DNA of 64,000 nt from Chryseobacterium culicis (GCF_900108365.1 NZ_FNWQ01000003.1:1-64000); one strand, 5' to 3'. Shown: positions 46,387 to 54,674, counted from the first letter of the stretch. Notes: generated from the letters alone by a model not told the origin. A program made the numbers and translations.

Positions 46387-47383
46387 TAAAGCCATCAAGC
46401 AGATAGTGAGTAAGCTGCGGAACCACCAGTAACGGAACCAGGAATTGAAATAATTTTTCTGAAACAACGACATTAAGGGAAAAATGTTCATTCCACACCA
46501 ACGTTTCCCATAAAAATTCTTCTAAAAAGGCAAAAAATAAGATCACCCCTATAAATAAAAATATTCCTGAAAAAGATTTAAATATCTGCATTCCATTCAG
46601 CTGACTGTTTTCTTTTTGCTGTATTTCCCGGATGTAAATCAATGCGATATAAGGAATTCCGTGAGAAATCACATTTAGCAAAGTAAATAAAAGATCATTG
46701 TTAAAGTATACGATTCCAAAATACCAGGAAAGAAAAGTTCCGCTGATCAGTGTGGTTTTGGGAATATTCATAGTTTTTGTTTTAAAAACTTCGAAAACAG
46801 TTTTAAAAAGCCAAATGATCAGAATTGTAACATATGCAATCGTAATCAGAGGAATATAGTTGGGAAGATTTTTAAACCAATCAAATTCATTGCTGACAAA
46901 CCATGTAAAGGCACGGGGTGTTTTAAACCAATAAAGCATAGGGTAAATGGTTGCAGCGTACACCGCGATTTCATCTATTTTTTTGCTCCAGCTATTCGGT
47001 TCAAAGCGGGCATAAATCCTCATAAAGCCATACTGCTGGCGTATAAAATGAAAAACGGCTACCAGTGCCAGTACCGACCAGAATGTAAGACTTCCGAATT
47101 GAAACAGAATCATTCCCAATAGCCAGCTTACCACGGGAATTCCCAGATAAAGTAATTTATTTTTCTGTACTTCTCCCTTTACAAAATAGGTTTTAAACAG
47201 GGTGGAATACACATGAGCCACGTCCACAAAAACAATGAGGAAAAGCCATGTATAAAACGAATAGTGATTTTCCAGCCCCTGAATCTGGTTCTGAAAAAGA
47301 AAAATAATCAGCAATACCAGAAAAGGTGGCGATAGAATAAACCACCAGTCTGTTTTTGCGTTATGTATCCACGGCTGTTTCAT
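46358..47383 (-). CDS. Multi-pass membrane protein with conserved-looking histidines
   Basis: A 341-residue protein with about eight membrane helices. Histidines sit at or near helix ends: H57 (DVAHVYST), H112 (FHFIRQQYG), H241 (SHGIPY) and H326 (THYLLDGFIWR). Each has flanking polar residues (D54, Q116/Q117, D330, W334/R335), which resembles metal-dependent membrane oxygenases or dioxygenases. I cannot name a family. It is the last gene of the polyamine-linked cluster, 4 bases after the FAD oxidoreductase. It may act on the same membrane substrate. Function is unknown. Confidence 0.65.
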   Translation of the reverse strand: MKQPWIHNAKTDWWFILSPPFLVLLIIFLFQNQIQGLENHYSFYTWLFLIVFVDVAHVYSTLFKTYFVKGEVQKNKLLYLGIPVVSWLLGMILFQFGSLTFWSVLALVAVFHFIRQQYGFMRIYARFEPNSWSKKIDEIAVYAATIYPMLYWFKTPRAFTWFVSNEFDWFKNLPNYIPLITIAYVTILIIWLFKTVFEVFKTKTMNIPKTTLISGTFLSWYFGIVYFNNDLLFTLLNVISHGIPYIALIYIREIQQKENSQLNGMQIFKSFSGIFLFIGVILFFAFLEEFLWETLVWNEHFSLNVVVSEKLFQFLVPLLVVPQLTHYLLDGFIWRKPKKVS

Positions 47384-47387
47384 TGTA

Positions 47388-48980
47388 TTATTTTATCATT
47401 TGTTCTGCAGTCCGGATTCCCTGATAAAAAGCTTCTTCAAAAATAGATATTCCTGAAAGATCGGAATGGGCAAAGAAAATTTTACCTTCAATAGGTTCTT
47501 TTGCGATTCCGGTTTCTTCGCCAAAAATCTGATCAGGAACGGGAGCAATCATGGCATGTCCTATTTTGTGAAACTGCATTTCCAGGACGAAGTCTTCTAT
47601 CAGAGGATGGGCTTTCTTCAGATCATTTAAAACTAAATCTTTCAGTTCAGCATCTTTCATGGCGTAGAGCTTTTTTCTTGCTTTTCTGCAGTCTGCCGTT
47701 GAAAAACTTTTATAGTGGGTAATTACTTTTTCGCCTATAATCTGGTTAAGATTCTGATGCTGGTCAAAGATATACCCTAATCCGGAAGAGCCGTAGATCA
47801 CATTATCCCAGGCCAGCTCTTCATCTCCTCCAAACTCATTCTTTAGCGTAATGGTTGTTAAAAGCCAAGGCACATAATGAAATGATGAAGCATTTTTATG
47901 ATTAAAAATTCTTTCATTTACAAATTGAGGGGTTGCAAACAGTACTTTATCTGCAATGATCTTTTTAGTCTTCTTTTGGGCATTATCAAAACTCAACACC
48001 TCAACTTTATCATTAATTTTTACATCAAAAACTAAGTTTTCGGGCATATGTTTTCCTTCTGTATATTTTGAAAAATGTTTTGCCAGCCTTGCATTGCCTT
48101 CCGGCCAGGTGAATACCTGATCTTTGTATTTCGTGCTCCAGTTGTTTTTTCTTCCGGCAAAATAATGAATTCCCGCCCATGCCGAAACATAATTTATTCC
48201 TAATCCAAAATCATCCCTGCAGGAGTAATCCAGCAGCCAGAGCAGTTCTTCGGAGTGGAAGTTATTTTCTTTGAGCCAGTCTTTGAAAATGATTTTCTCA
48301 AGCTGTAAAACCTCATCTTCACGGCTTGAATCCTGCACAGGAATGGCGAACCAATATTTTCCCTGTGGATCTTTCTTTACACGGAATTCATCCATCAACT
48401 TAAAAAAGCGGTTAAGCTCCTGCTGTATTGGTGCTGAAATTCCTCTTTGAGGCACAATATCATTCTGCCATGAATTTTTATAGAATAGTCTTTCCTGCTG
48501 TGGAAAAGTCATTTGGTATTCATCAAGAACAGGCTCACCGTTATCCTCAGTTCCAAGACAGATTTTGCACTCTTTCAGGAAGTCTATAATTTCTACATTT
48601 TCTTTATTAGGCAGCGGTAAATAATGTGCACCTAAAGGAAATTTTGAAAATGCATTTTGCCCGTTGGAAGAATTTCCTCCCAGGTGCTTTTCCATTTCAA
48701 GGAGAAGGTAATTCTCTTCATTATTCTGACTGAAGAACCGGCATGCCGAAAGTCCGGAAATCCCACCACCCACAATAAGATATTTTGTGTGGATAACTTC
48801 TGAACATTGTGGAAAATCTTTTGCCCACAACTTATGACCAAGAATATGATCAGTTCCTGTAATCTTAAGCAGTAATGATTTTGCTTTCTTTCCGCAATAC
48901 TGCAAAAAGGGAAACATCAGGCTACCTAAAATTATCGTTTTAAGAAAATCCTTTCTACTGTACTTTCCCCCACTCTTCAT
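47388..48980 (-). CDS. Exported FAD-dependent amine-oxidase-like protein
   Basis: A 530-residue flavoprotein of the amine oxidase/protoporphyrinogen-oxidase-like group. The FAD motif is VGGGISGLSA (70-79), with the acidic end of the second strand at LLEMEKHLGGNSS. The C-terminal FAD segment is KIFFAHSDLSGISIFEEAFYQG. The N-terminus (KYSRKDFLKTIILGSLMFPFLQYCG) looks like a Tat-type or membrane anchor signal, so the enzyme is probably periplasmic or inner-membrane bound. It overlaps the spermidine-synthase-like gene by 26 bases. Oxidation of a polyamine or polyamine adduct is plausible but unproven. Confidence 0.82.
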   Translation of the reverse strand: MKSGGKYSRKDFLKTIILGSLMFPFLQYCGKKAKSLLLKITGTDHILGHKLWAKDFPQCSEVIHTKYLIVGGGISGLSACRFFSQNNEENYLLLEMEKHLGGNSSNGQNAFSKFPLGAHYLPLPNKENVEIIDFLKECKICLGTEDNGEPVLDEYQMTFPQQERLFYKNSWQNDIVPQRGISAPIQQELNRFFKLMDEFRVKKDPQGKYWFAIPVQDSSREDEVLQLEKIIFKDWLKENNFHSEELLWLLDYSCRDDFGLGINYVSAWAGIHYFAGRKNNWSTKYKDQVFTWPEGNARLAKHFSKYTEGKHMPENLVFDVKINDKVEVLSFDNAQKKTKKIIADKVLFATPQFVNERIFNHKNASSFHYVPWLLTTITLKNEFGGDEELAWDNVIYGSSGLGYIFDQHQNLNQIIGEKVITHYKSFSTADCRKARKKLYAMKDAELKDLVLNDLKKAHPLIEDFVLEMQFHKIGHAMIAPVPDQIFGEETGIAKEPIEGKIFFAHSDLSGISIFEEAFYQGIRTAEQMIK

Positions 48981-50469
48981 CGAAATAACGGACTAATATC
49001 TGGTTATCCAGACGGTTAACTTCTACGTCTTTCACTTTCATATCCTTATTAAAATAAGCCATCTGCGAAAAGTTGTAATCATAGTATTTCAAGCCGGGAA
49101 GCTTCCTGTAGATTCTATTGTTGACAGGTTCAAAAGAAGCCATAGAAAATCCCCATTCTCCAAAAGACGGCACATAGGTGTGATAGGCTGCTGTGAAAGG
49201 AAAAATCTGATTGATGGTTTTTTCGATGCACCAGAAAGATTTCGGGGCAAAATACGGAGAAGTGGTCTGAACCACAATTTTTGTATCAAGGGTTGTAAGC
49301 TTCTCCAGTTCTTTGTAAAACTGCAGGGAATATAGTTTTCCCAAGCTGTAGTTGGACGGATCCGGAAAATCAATGATGATGACATCAAACTTCTTTTTGC
49401 TGCCTTTAACCCAAATATAAGCGTCTTTATTAATGACTTCCATTTTAGGATCAGAAAAAGAGCTTTGATTGAGTCTGCGCATGGTTTCATTGGTTTTGAA
49501 AAACTGGGTCATTTCACCATCAAGATCTACAAGGGTTACTTTTTTAACATCTTTATATTTCAGTACTTCTCTGGCTGCAAAGCCATCACCTCCTCCCAGA
49601 ATCAGAATATTATCAATATGTTTGGCCATTGACATTGCAGGATGTACTAAAGCTTCATGATAACGGTATTCATCGGTGGATGAAAACTGTAAGTTGTTAT
49701 TCAGATATAATCGAAATTCATGGGTATTTCTTGTTAAAACGATTCTCTGATAGGGTGAGCTCTTGGTATAAACCACATTTTCTCCATACAGTTTTTCTTC
49801 TGAATAAGACAGAATCATATCTGAGAAAAAGAAAAGTCCCAGCAAGAATGTAAATGCTGCAATAGATTTTACTTTGAGTGATAAAGGTTTTGATAATTCT
49901 TTGGTAAGATAATAGCAGAGAAATATCGCAATAGAGATATTAATCAACCCAAAAAAAAGAGGTGTCTTTACAATTCCTAATTTCGGAATTAAAACCAATG
50001 GAAAAAGGATAGACGCCAATAAAGCTCCGATGTAATCAAAGGCGAAGACATTTGAAACCAAATCCTTAAACTGCACCCTGTCTTTCAGGATGTTCATCAG
50101 AAGTGGAATCTCCACTCCCACAAGACAGCCCGTGAAAAAGACAAAGAGATATAGCACACTTTCAAAGTGCGCGAGTGTATTGAATAAAATAAACAGCACC
50201 ACTGAGCTGATTCCGCCTACAATCCCTACAAGGATTTCGATCTCAATGAATTTGTCAATAAGATTTCCTTTGATGAATTTCGCAAGATAGGAACCTACTC
50301 CCATTGAAAAGAGATAGACCCCGATAATGAAAGAAAACTGCTTTACAGAGTCTCCTAAAAGATAGCTCGCCAGAGCTCCCGCCACCAGCTCATAAATCAG
50401 TCCACAGGTAGCAATGACAAATACTGAAAACAATAAAAGCAGCTCAAGAGGAATCCTCTTCTTATCCAT
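48955..50469 (-). CDS. Membrane-embedded spermidine-synthase-like protein
   Basis: A 504-residue fusion. The first 230 residues hold about seven membrane helices (from FSVFVIATCGLIYELVAG on). A cytoplasmic aminopropyltransferase-like domain follows. Its SAM-type loop is ILILGGGDGFAAREVLK (about 285-301), the acidic strand is VTLVDLDGEM, and the two aspartates of the catalytic loop are kept in IIDFPDPSNYSLGKLYSLQFY. Soluble SpeE lacks the membrane domain, so the product may be made at or on the membrane. It overlaps DUF350 by 8 bases upstream and the FAD gene by 26 downstream. Confidence 0.88.
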   Translation of the reverse strand: MDKKRIPLELLLLFSVFVIATCGLIYELVAGALASYLLGDSVKQFSFIIGVYLFSMGVGSYLAKFIKGNLIDKFIEIEILVGIVGGISSVVLFILFNTLAHFESVLYLFVFFTGCLVGVEIPLLMNILKDRVQFKDLVSNVFAFDYIGALLASILFPLVLIPKLGIVKTPLFFGLINISIAIFLCYYLTKELSKPLSLKVKSIAAFTFLLGLFFFSDMILSYSEEKLYGENVVYTKSSPYQRIVLTRNTHEFRLYLNNNLQFSSTDEYRYHEALVHPAMSMAKHIDNILILGGGDGFAAREVLKYKDVKKVTLVDLDGEMTQFFKTNETMRRLNQSSFSDPKMEVINKDAYIWVKGSKKKFDVIIIDFPDPSNYSLGKLYSLQFYKELEKLTTLDTKIVVQTTSPYFAPKSFWCIEKTINQIFPFTAAYHTYVPSFGEWGFSMASFEPVNNRIYRKLPGLKYYDYNFSQMAYFNKDMKVKDVEVNRLDNQILVRYFDEEWGKVQ

Positions 50470-50677
50470 GAATTGCCGCGCTTATAATCATTGAAATTCC
50501 GATAATAAATGCTCCGAATACGATAGCCAGTGCTATGTTTTTGTTCTGAGCAATCTCATGCCATGTTTTTTCCGGAGTAAGCTTTTCGATGATGAAATAG
50601 CATACAAGCAGAATTGCGATTCCCAGGAATGAGTACAGAACCGAATTCAATATGGGTAAGAAATTGATGTTGTCCAT
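50462..50677 (-). CDS. DUF350 membrane protein
   Basis: A 71-residue protein with two membrane helices (about 10-30 and 46-67), joined by EKLTPEKTWHEIAQNKNIALAI. This is the DUF350 (YjfL-like) repeat unit in single copy. DUF350 genes are repeatedly found with spermidine-synthase-like, AdoMetDC-like and DUF4178 genes; the molecular role is unknown. It lies between the 63-residue protein (12 bases) and the spermidine-synthase-like gene (8-base overlap). Confidence 0.85.
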   Translation of the reverse strand: MDNINFLPILNSVLYSFLGIAILLVCYFIIEKLTPEKTWHEIAQNKNIALAIVFGAFIIGISMIISAAIHG

Positions 50678-50689
50678 AGTTTTATTTTT

Positions 50690-50881
50690 TTATTTGTGAT
50701 AATATCTGTAGAATCCTACTCTGGAGTGGCTTCTTGTCGTTCCGTCGCGGTACGTTTCCGTTTTGGCACAGTCGCACACCTGATTTCCCTGATACGTAAG
50801 ATATACAAACCAGGTCATGAAAAATCCTCCGATCAGGCAGAGTTTCCAATGTTGTCTTATGTAATGTAAAATAGTGTTCAT
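50690..50881 (-). CDS. 63-residue membrane protein of the polyamine cluster
   Basis: One membrane helix (about 13-29) is followed by VCDCAKTETYRDGTTRSHSR, a short basic, cysteine-containing tail. Its ATG overlaps the DUF4178 stop codon by one base (TAATG), so it is translated with it. It resembles no family known to me. Tight coupling on both sides makes it a real gene and probably a subunit. Confidence 0.72.
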   Translation of the reverse strand: MNTILHYIRQHWKLCLIGGFFMTWFVYLTYQGNQVCDCAKTETYRDGTTRSHSRVGFYRYYHK

Positions 50882-52341
50882 TATGAGGTGGAATAAGGGG
50901 TGTTTGAACTATTCTTCCATTTTTTCACATTAAAGGCATGTCTGCCCATGAGCATTGCTACAAACAGAATAATCATTATAAATAAGATCACTCCGAAGTT
51001 CCAGAATGAAACGGGAAGCCAGGTTGCCTTAAGCTTTAACTCGTTATTGGATTCAATAATATCTGTTGTAAGCCTCTGCCCTTCAACATTGATCAGAGAG
51101 TCTATTTTTGAGGTTCCAAATGATGCTTTCACCAGTTTACCCAATTCTGTTGTATCTTTTTCCAACGTCTTTCCGTCTATGAAAGTGGTAGATTGTGCTT
51201 TATAGATATCGGTCACGTCCAGAATGCCGGATTTATCCCTTGAGATCAATATTTTTGAGTCTGGTGACTGAAGGCCTGAAAATGCAGGCAATAAAGAACC
51301 TTCTTTTTCGGCTGAAATAAGAAAATGATATTTTCCGGAACTTACCCCACAAAGGTTGAATTCCTCAGACTGATTTCCTTCTGACCAGCTTTCACCATCT
51401 TCATAACCGTGATACTGTTCGATATCTTTTGAAGTATATACTATTTCGTTCGTATTTTCATTCACAAGACTTAGCTGAACATTCGCCCATGAATTGTCCA
51501 CTGCTGAAAAAGCATTTACCTTCAATGGCGCTGAGCCTCCGGAAAGAGTAAAACTTTTGCTGACCAGTTCTTTATCTTTCACATCAGCAAAGTTGACCGA
51601 CTGCTCAAAAACGGTTGCGTTGGTTCTTGAAGTATAAACATAGAGCTGAAGCAGACATATCATTAATGCTGCCACACAAAAGATGTTCAAAGCCTGTTTC
51701 ATATCAAAGTAATAAGGCTGAACGATCCCAACTCCTGTATAATAAGGCATATGAGCTATTTTAAAAGCTCTTTTGACTTCGTATTTCGAAATATGTACTC
51801 CATAGAAGTACTCGCTTTTCCTGCCCGTCTTCTCCTGAGAGATCATACGGGTTCCGTTGACATATTCTTTGTAGGTAGCGATACCGAAATCCAGGTGTTC
51901 ATCAAAAAAACCGGCTGCCGCATCAATGGTGCATGGTGTATTTTCGTACCAGCGATAGGTTCTTCCGAGATAGGTGGGCAATTTTGAATTTTTATTTTTA
52001 AAATCATCAGGATGCATGGAGGTTATAAAAACCCAATGGCCGTCGCTTTCACTCAGGAAAGCGTCATTTCCTTTGCTGTCTTTTAAAGAATATTCACGCC
52101 AGAAAATACTGTTTCCGTATTTCTTAACAATAATTGCGACTACTGTATATTCCACTCCTTCAATTTTCCCCTTCTGTCCAACGTCTAAAGCAACGTTTTC
52201 TGTGGGCACTTTCAAATGTTTGCTTGGCTTATTTCTCTCCACATCAATGAGGTGAGAGCAGGTACCACAAACATATTCCTCAACGGGAAAAGTAAGGTCT
52301 AGTTTATTTTCTGAGCCGCATGCCGGGCAGACGTAATGCAT
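50881..52341 (-). CDS. DUF4178 zinc-ribbon membrane protein
   Basis: A 486-residue protein. It opens with a zinc ribbon (C5-x2-C8 and C-G-T-C near 30-33). A DUF4178 domain follows (about 50-200, with GKIEGVEYTVVAIIVKKYGNSIFWREYSLKD). A membrane helix lies at about 213-232 and an extracytoplasmic region of about 220 residues follows. A second helix lies near 452-474. DUF4178 is known from neighbourhoods with DUF350 and spermidine-synthase-like proteins. It may be a scaffold or acceptor. It starts 3 bases after the SpeD-like stop codon. Confidence 0.83.
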   Translation of the reverse strand: MHYVCPACGSENKLDLTFPVEEYVCGTCSHLIDVERNKPSKHLKVPTENVALDVGQKGKIEGVEYTVVAIIVKKYGNSIFWREYSLKDSKGNDAFLSESDGHWVFITSMHPDDFKNKNSKLPTYLGRTYRWYENTPCTIDAAAGFFDEHLDFGIATYKEYVNGTRMISQEKTGRKSEYFYGVHISKYEVKRAFKIAHMPYYTGVGIVQPYYFDMKQALNIFCVAALMICLLQLYVYTSRTNATVFEQSVNFADVKDKELVSKSFTLSGGSAPLKVNAFSAVDNSWANVQLSLVNENTNEIVYTSKDIEQYHGYEDGESWSEGNQSEEFNLCGVSSGKYHFLISAEKEGSLLPAFSGLQSPDSKILISRDKSGILDVTDIYKAQSTTFIDGKTLEKDTTELGKLVKASFGTSKIDSLINVEGQRLTTDIIESNNELKLKATWLPVSFWNFGVILFIMIILFVAMLMGRHAFNVKKWKNSSNTPYSTS

Positions 52342-52344
52342 TTT

Positions 52345-52704
52345 TTATCTGTAAATTTTGTGTTTCTGAATGGTATTAGCTTTAAAATACTGAACCACCT
52401 CATCTGCAATCTGCTCTACTTTTTCGGTATTGTCCTGAGTATAATTATAAAGAAAAACATCAAAAGTAAGCTGCTTAAATTCCGGCCATGTATGAATGCA
52501 AAGGTGAGATTCTTTCAGAATCACTGCGGAAGTAAAACTGTCATTTTCAAAAATATGATTGGTTACTCCTACAATTTCCACCTCTTTTGTTTTCAGGATT
52601 TCTTCTGTAAACGCCAGAAAACTTTTGCTGTCTAATAACAAATCTTCTGACTCTGTTTCCAAAGTCAGAAGAATATGTAAACCTTTACTTGATAATGGGT
52701 TCAA
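52345..52704 (-). CDS. SpeD-like S-adenosylmethionine decarboxylase homologue lacking the catalytic cysteine
   Basis: A 119-residue protein of the pyruvoyl AdoMetDC (SpeD) family. The self-cleavage site is E65-S66 in LKESHLCIHTWPE, and H71 is kept. At the position of the family's proton-donor cysteine (20 residues after the pyruvoyl serine, usually DVFTCG) the sequence reads DVFLYN, so the cysteine is Y86. The product may decarboxylate SAM inefficiently or use another substrate. The start is TTG (52702-52704). No other Met lies in the first 60 residues, an in-frame stop directly precedes it, and the N-terminus MNPLSSKGLHILL fits the family. Confidence 0.85.
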   Translation of the reverse strand: MNPLSSKGLHILLTLETESEDLLLDSKSFLAFTEEILKTKEVEIVGVTNHIFENDSFTSAVILKESHLCIHTWPEFKQLTFDVFLYNYTQDNTEKVEQIADEVVQYFKANTIQKHKIYR

Positions 52705-52725
52705 TTAATTTTTTTGGTAAATATA

Positions 52726-53649
52726 TTATTTTTTTGGAAGAAAAACTTCAGCAAGCATACATCTTGCGCTTCCTCCACCATTTACTTCAATGGTATTAAG
52801 GTCTGAATAGATAATTTCGCAGTATTTTTCAATAGCTGATACCTGTTCCGGAGATAAAGACTGGTAAGCCGTCTGGCTCATCACAAGGAATTTCTCACCC
52901 TCTTTATTTTGAACCTGAAGCATATTTCCTGCAAACTGCTGCATCTGTTCTTCTGAAATTTCAATGATTTCTTTTCCGGAACCTTTAATGGTTTCTATTA
53001 CTTTTTCTCTTTCCAGCTCATCATCAATACAGTCAAGACAAATTACTACGAACTGATCTGCCACACACATCATGACATTGGTGTGATAAATGGGAAGTCT
53101 TTCCGTTCCTACCGTCTGGAATGAATGGAAAACAACCGGTGTAAATCCGAATTTAGCACAGAATTCTCTGAACAGTTTTTCGTCAAGCCTCAAAGAAACC
53201 GAGCCGTAAGCAATTTTATGATCGTGGTCGAAGATCATGCTTCCTGTTCCTTCCAGAAAATGACCCTGGGTTTCAGAAAATGACCAGTCATCAATTTCAG
53301 CTACTTCAAATCCATTGGCTTCAATGGTTTCAATAATATCTTCCCTTCTTTCCACTCTTCTGTTGGAAGCGAACATAGGATATAAAACCACTTTTCCGTC
53401 TTTGTGGAAGCTTACCCAGTTGTTGGGGAAGATAGAATCCGGAGTATGGGGATCCAATGTATCTTTTATGGTGATCACATTGATTCCTTTTTCTCTCAGC
53501 TTTCCGACAAAAGTGTTGAACTCAGCCAACGCTTTTGACTGGATGTCAGACCCTGTCTGTTCCACCTGAAAGTAATTGTTTTTCGCTGTCTCAGCGTTGT
53601 AACCGAATGCAATCGGCTCTATCATTAATACGGTATCTGTTGTCTGCAT
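52726..53649 (-). CDS. ctlX: CtlX-like citrulline hydrolase (pentein family)
   Basis: A 307-residue pentein/amidinotransferase-family enzyme. Catalytic landmarks are FPNNWVSFH (about 75), HFLEGTGSMIFDH (about 130-142), the histidine in YHTNVMMCV and the nucleophile cysteine in GGGSARCMLAE near the end. Its pattern fits the citrulline-hydrolysing CtlX group, which yields ornithine; arginine deiminase-like or guanidino-hydrolase activity is the alternative. It lies 21 bases upstream of the SpeD-like gene and may feed it. Naming is by family resemblance only. Confidence 0.82.
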   Translation of the reverse strand: MQTTDTVLMIEPIAFGYNAETAKNNYFQVEQTGSDIQSKALAEFNTFVGKLREKGINVITIKDTLDPHTPDSIFPNNWVSFHKDGKVVLYPMFASNRRVERREDIIETIEANGFEVAEIDDWSFSETQGHFLEGTGSMIFDHDHKIAYGSVSLRLDEKLFREFCAKFGFTPVVFHSFQTVGTERLPIYHTNVMMCVADQFVVICLDCIDDELEREKVIETIKGSGKEIIEISEEQMQQFAGNMLQVQNKEGEKFLVMSQTAYQSLSPEQVSAIEKYCEIIYSDLNTIEVNGGGSARCMLAEVFLPKK

Positions 53650-53732
53650 TTTTTTTGATTTAAAAATTAAAAGATTAAAGATTGAAATAGTACCCTACTT
53701 CCACTCTCAAACCCAAAAACTCTCCCACTCAA

Positions 53733-54647
53733 TTACTCCCTAACCAGCGGCATTGTAGAGCATCTCAGCAGGCCTCCCATTTTGGATATTTCTCTGTAAG
53801 GAATTTCTTCTACCGTCATTCCCCACTCATTTCTCAGGTGGTTGTTCATTCTTGTAAATGCTTTGTCTGAAACCACTACTTCAGGAGAAATAGAGAAAAT
53901 ATTAGGGAACATTTCAAACATTTCTTCATCATTGATGTGGAAACAGTTTTCTTCTCCGAAAATATCAATGATTAAACGGTAGTCACTTTCATCCACAAAT
54001 CCGTTTTTATAAATAATACATTTGTCTTCTCCCACCGGATTGAAGGTACAATCCAAATGAAGAATTCCTTCAAATGGCACTTTATCATTTTTCTTCAGCT
54101 CCAGATCAATAATCCTTTTCTTTGGAAAATATTCTTTTAAGATTTCGATGGCATATTCATTCGTTCTTGCGGTTTTATAGTTTCTGTAATCTTCACTGAA
54201 ACATGTTCCTATAAAAAGAAAGTCATTCCATACAATCACATCTCCTCCTTCAATATGTGCCGTTTCCGGAAGGTTAATGATCTTTCTCCATGCTACTTTT
54301 TCAAAAACGTTTTTGTAGGCTTCCTGCTCATCTGCTCTGTCTGCAATGACATTAGAAATGATCATCTTGTCATCTATTACAAACGCGACATCTCTTGAAA
54401 AAACCTGATTATAGTCTTTGATGATACTGGGACGCAGTACTTCAACGTCATATTTTTTTAAAACCGCTTCAAAAGCGTTCATCTCACTGATGATATCCTC
54501 TTCTTTAGGATAAATGTTGTGTTCAATTGAGTAGTATGACTTTGCATCATAACTTTCCTCTAGTGTGGGAACTGGTCCCAGTGAATTAGGCTGGCCTAGA
54601 ACTACTGACTTCAGCCTCCCCGTTTCGTTTTTAATATTTAGTCTCAT
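53733..54647 (-). CDS. Arginine-deiminase/DDAH-like pentein
   Basis: A 304-residue enzyme of the same superfamily as its neighbour. It has LGQPNSLGP near the start, FSRDVAFVIDDKMIIS (about 88), HIEGGDVIVW (about 138), the catalytic histidine in ILHLDCTFNP and the nucleophile cysteine in GGLLRCSTMPL at the end. It fits arginine deiminase or dimethylarginine dimethylaminohydrolase; arginine to citrulline is a natural first step before CtlX. It is 83 bases upstream of ctlX and is the first gene of the nine-gene run. Confidence 0.82.
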   Translation of the reverse strand: MRLNIKNETGRLKSVVLGQPNSLGPVPTLEESYDAKSYYSIEHNIYPKEEDIISEMNAFEAVLKKYDVEVLRPSIIKDYNQVFSRDVAFVIDDKMIISNVIADRADEQEAYKNVFEKVAWRKIINLPETAHIEGGDVIVWNDFLFIGTCFSEDYRNYKTARTNEYAIEILKEYFPKKRIIDLELKKNDKVPFEGILHLDCTFNPVGEDKCIIYKNGFVDESDYRLIIDIFGEENCFHINDEEMFEMFPNIFSISPEVVVSDKAFTRMNNHLRNEWGMTVEEIPYREISKMGGLLRCSTMPLVRE

Positions 54648-54666
54648 AAAGATTTATGCAATAGTA

Positions 54667-54674
54667 CAAATATA
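54667..54674 (-). promoter_or_regulatory. Possible -7 box for the arginine/polyamine run
   Basis: Minus-strand TATATTTG, an exact TAnnTTTG match, lies about 20 bases upstream of the first pentein gene. No clear TTTG -33 box is seen (TTTTAC instead). Confidence 0.42.
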
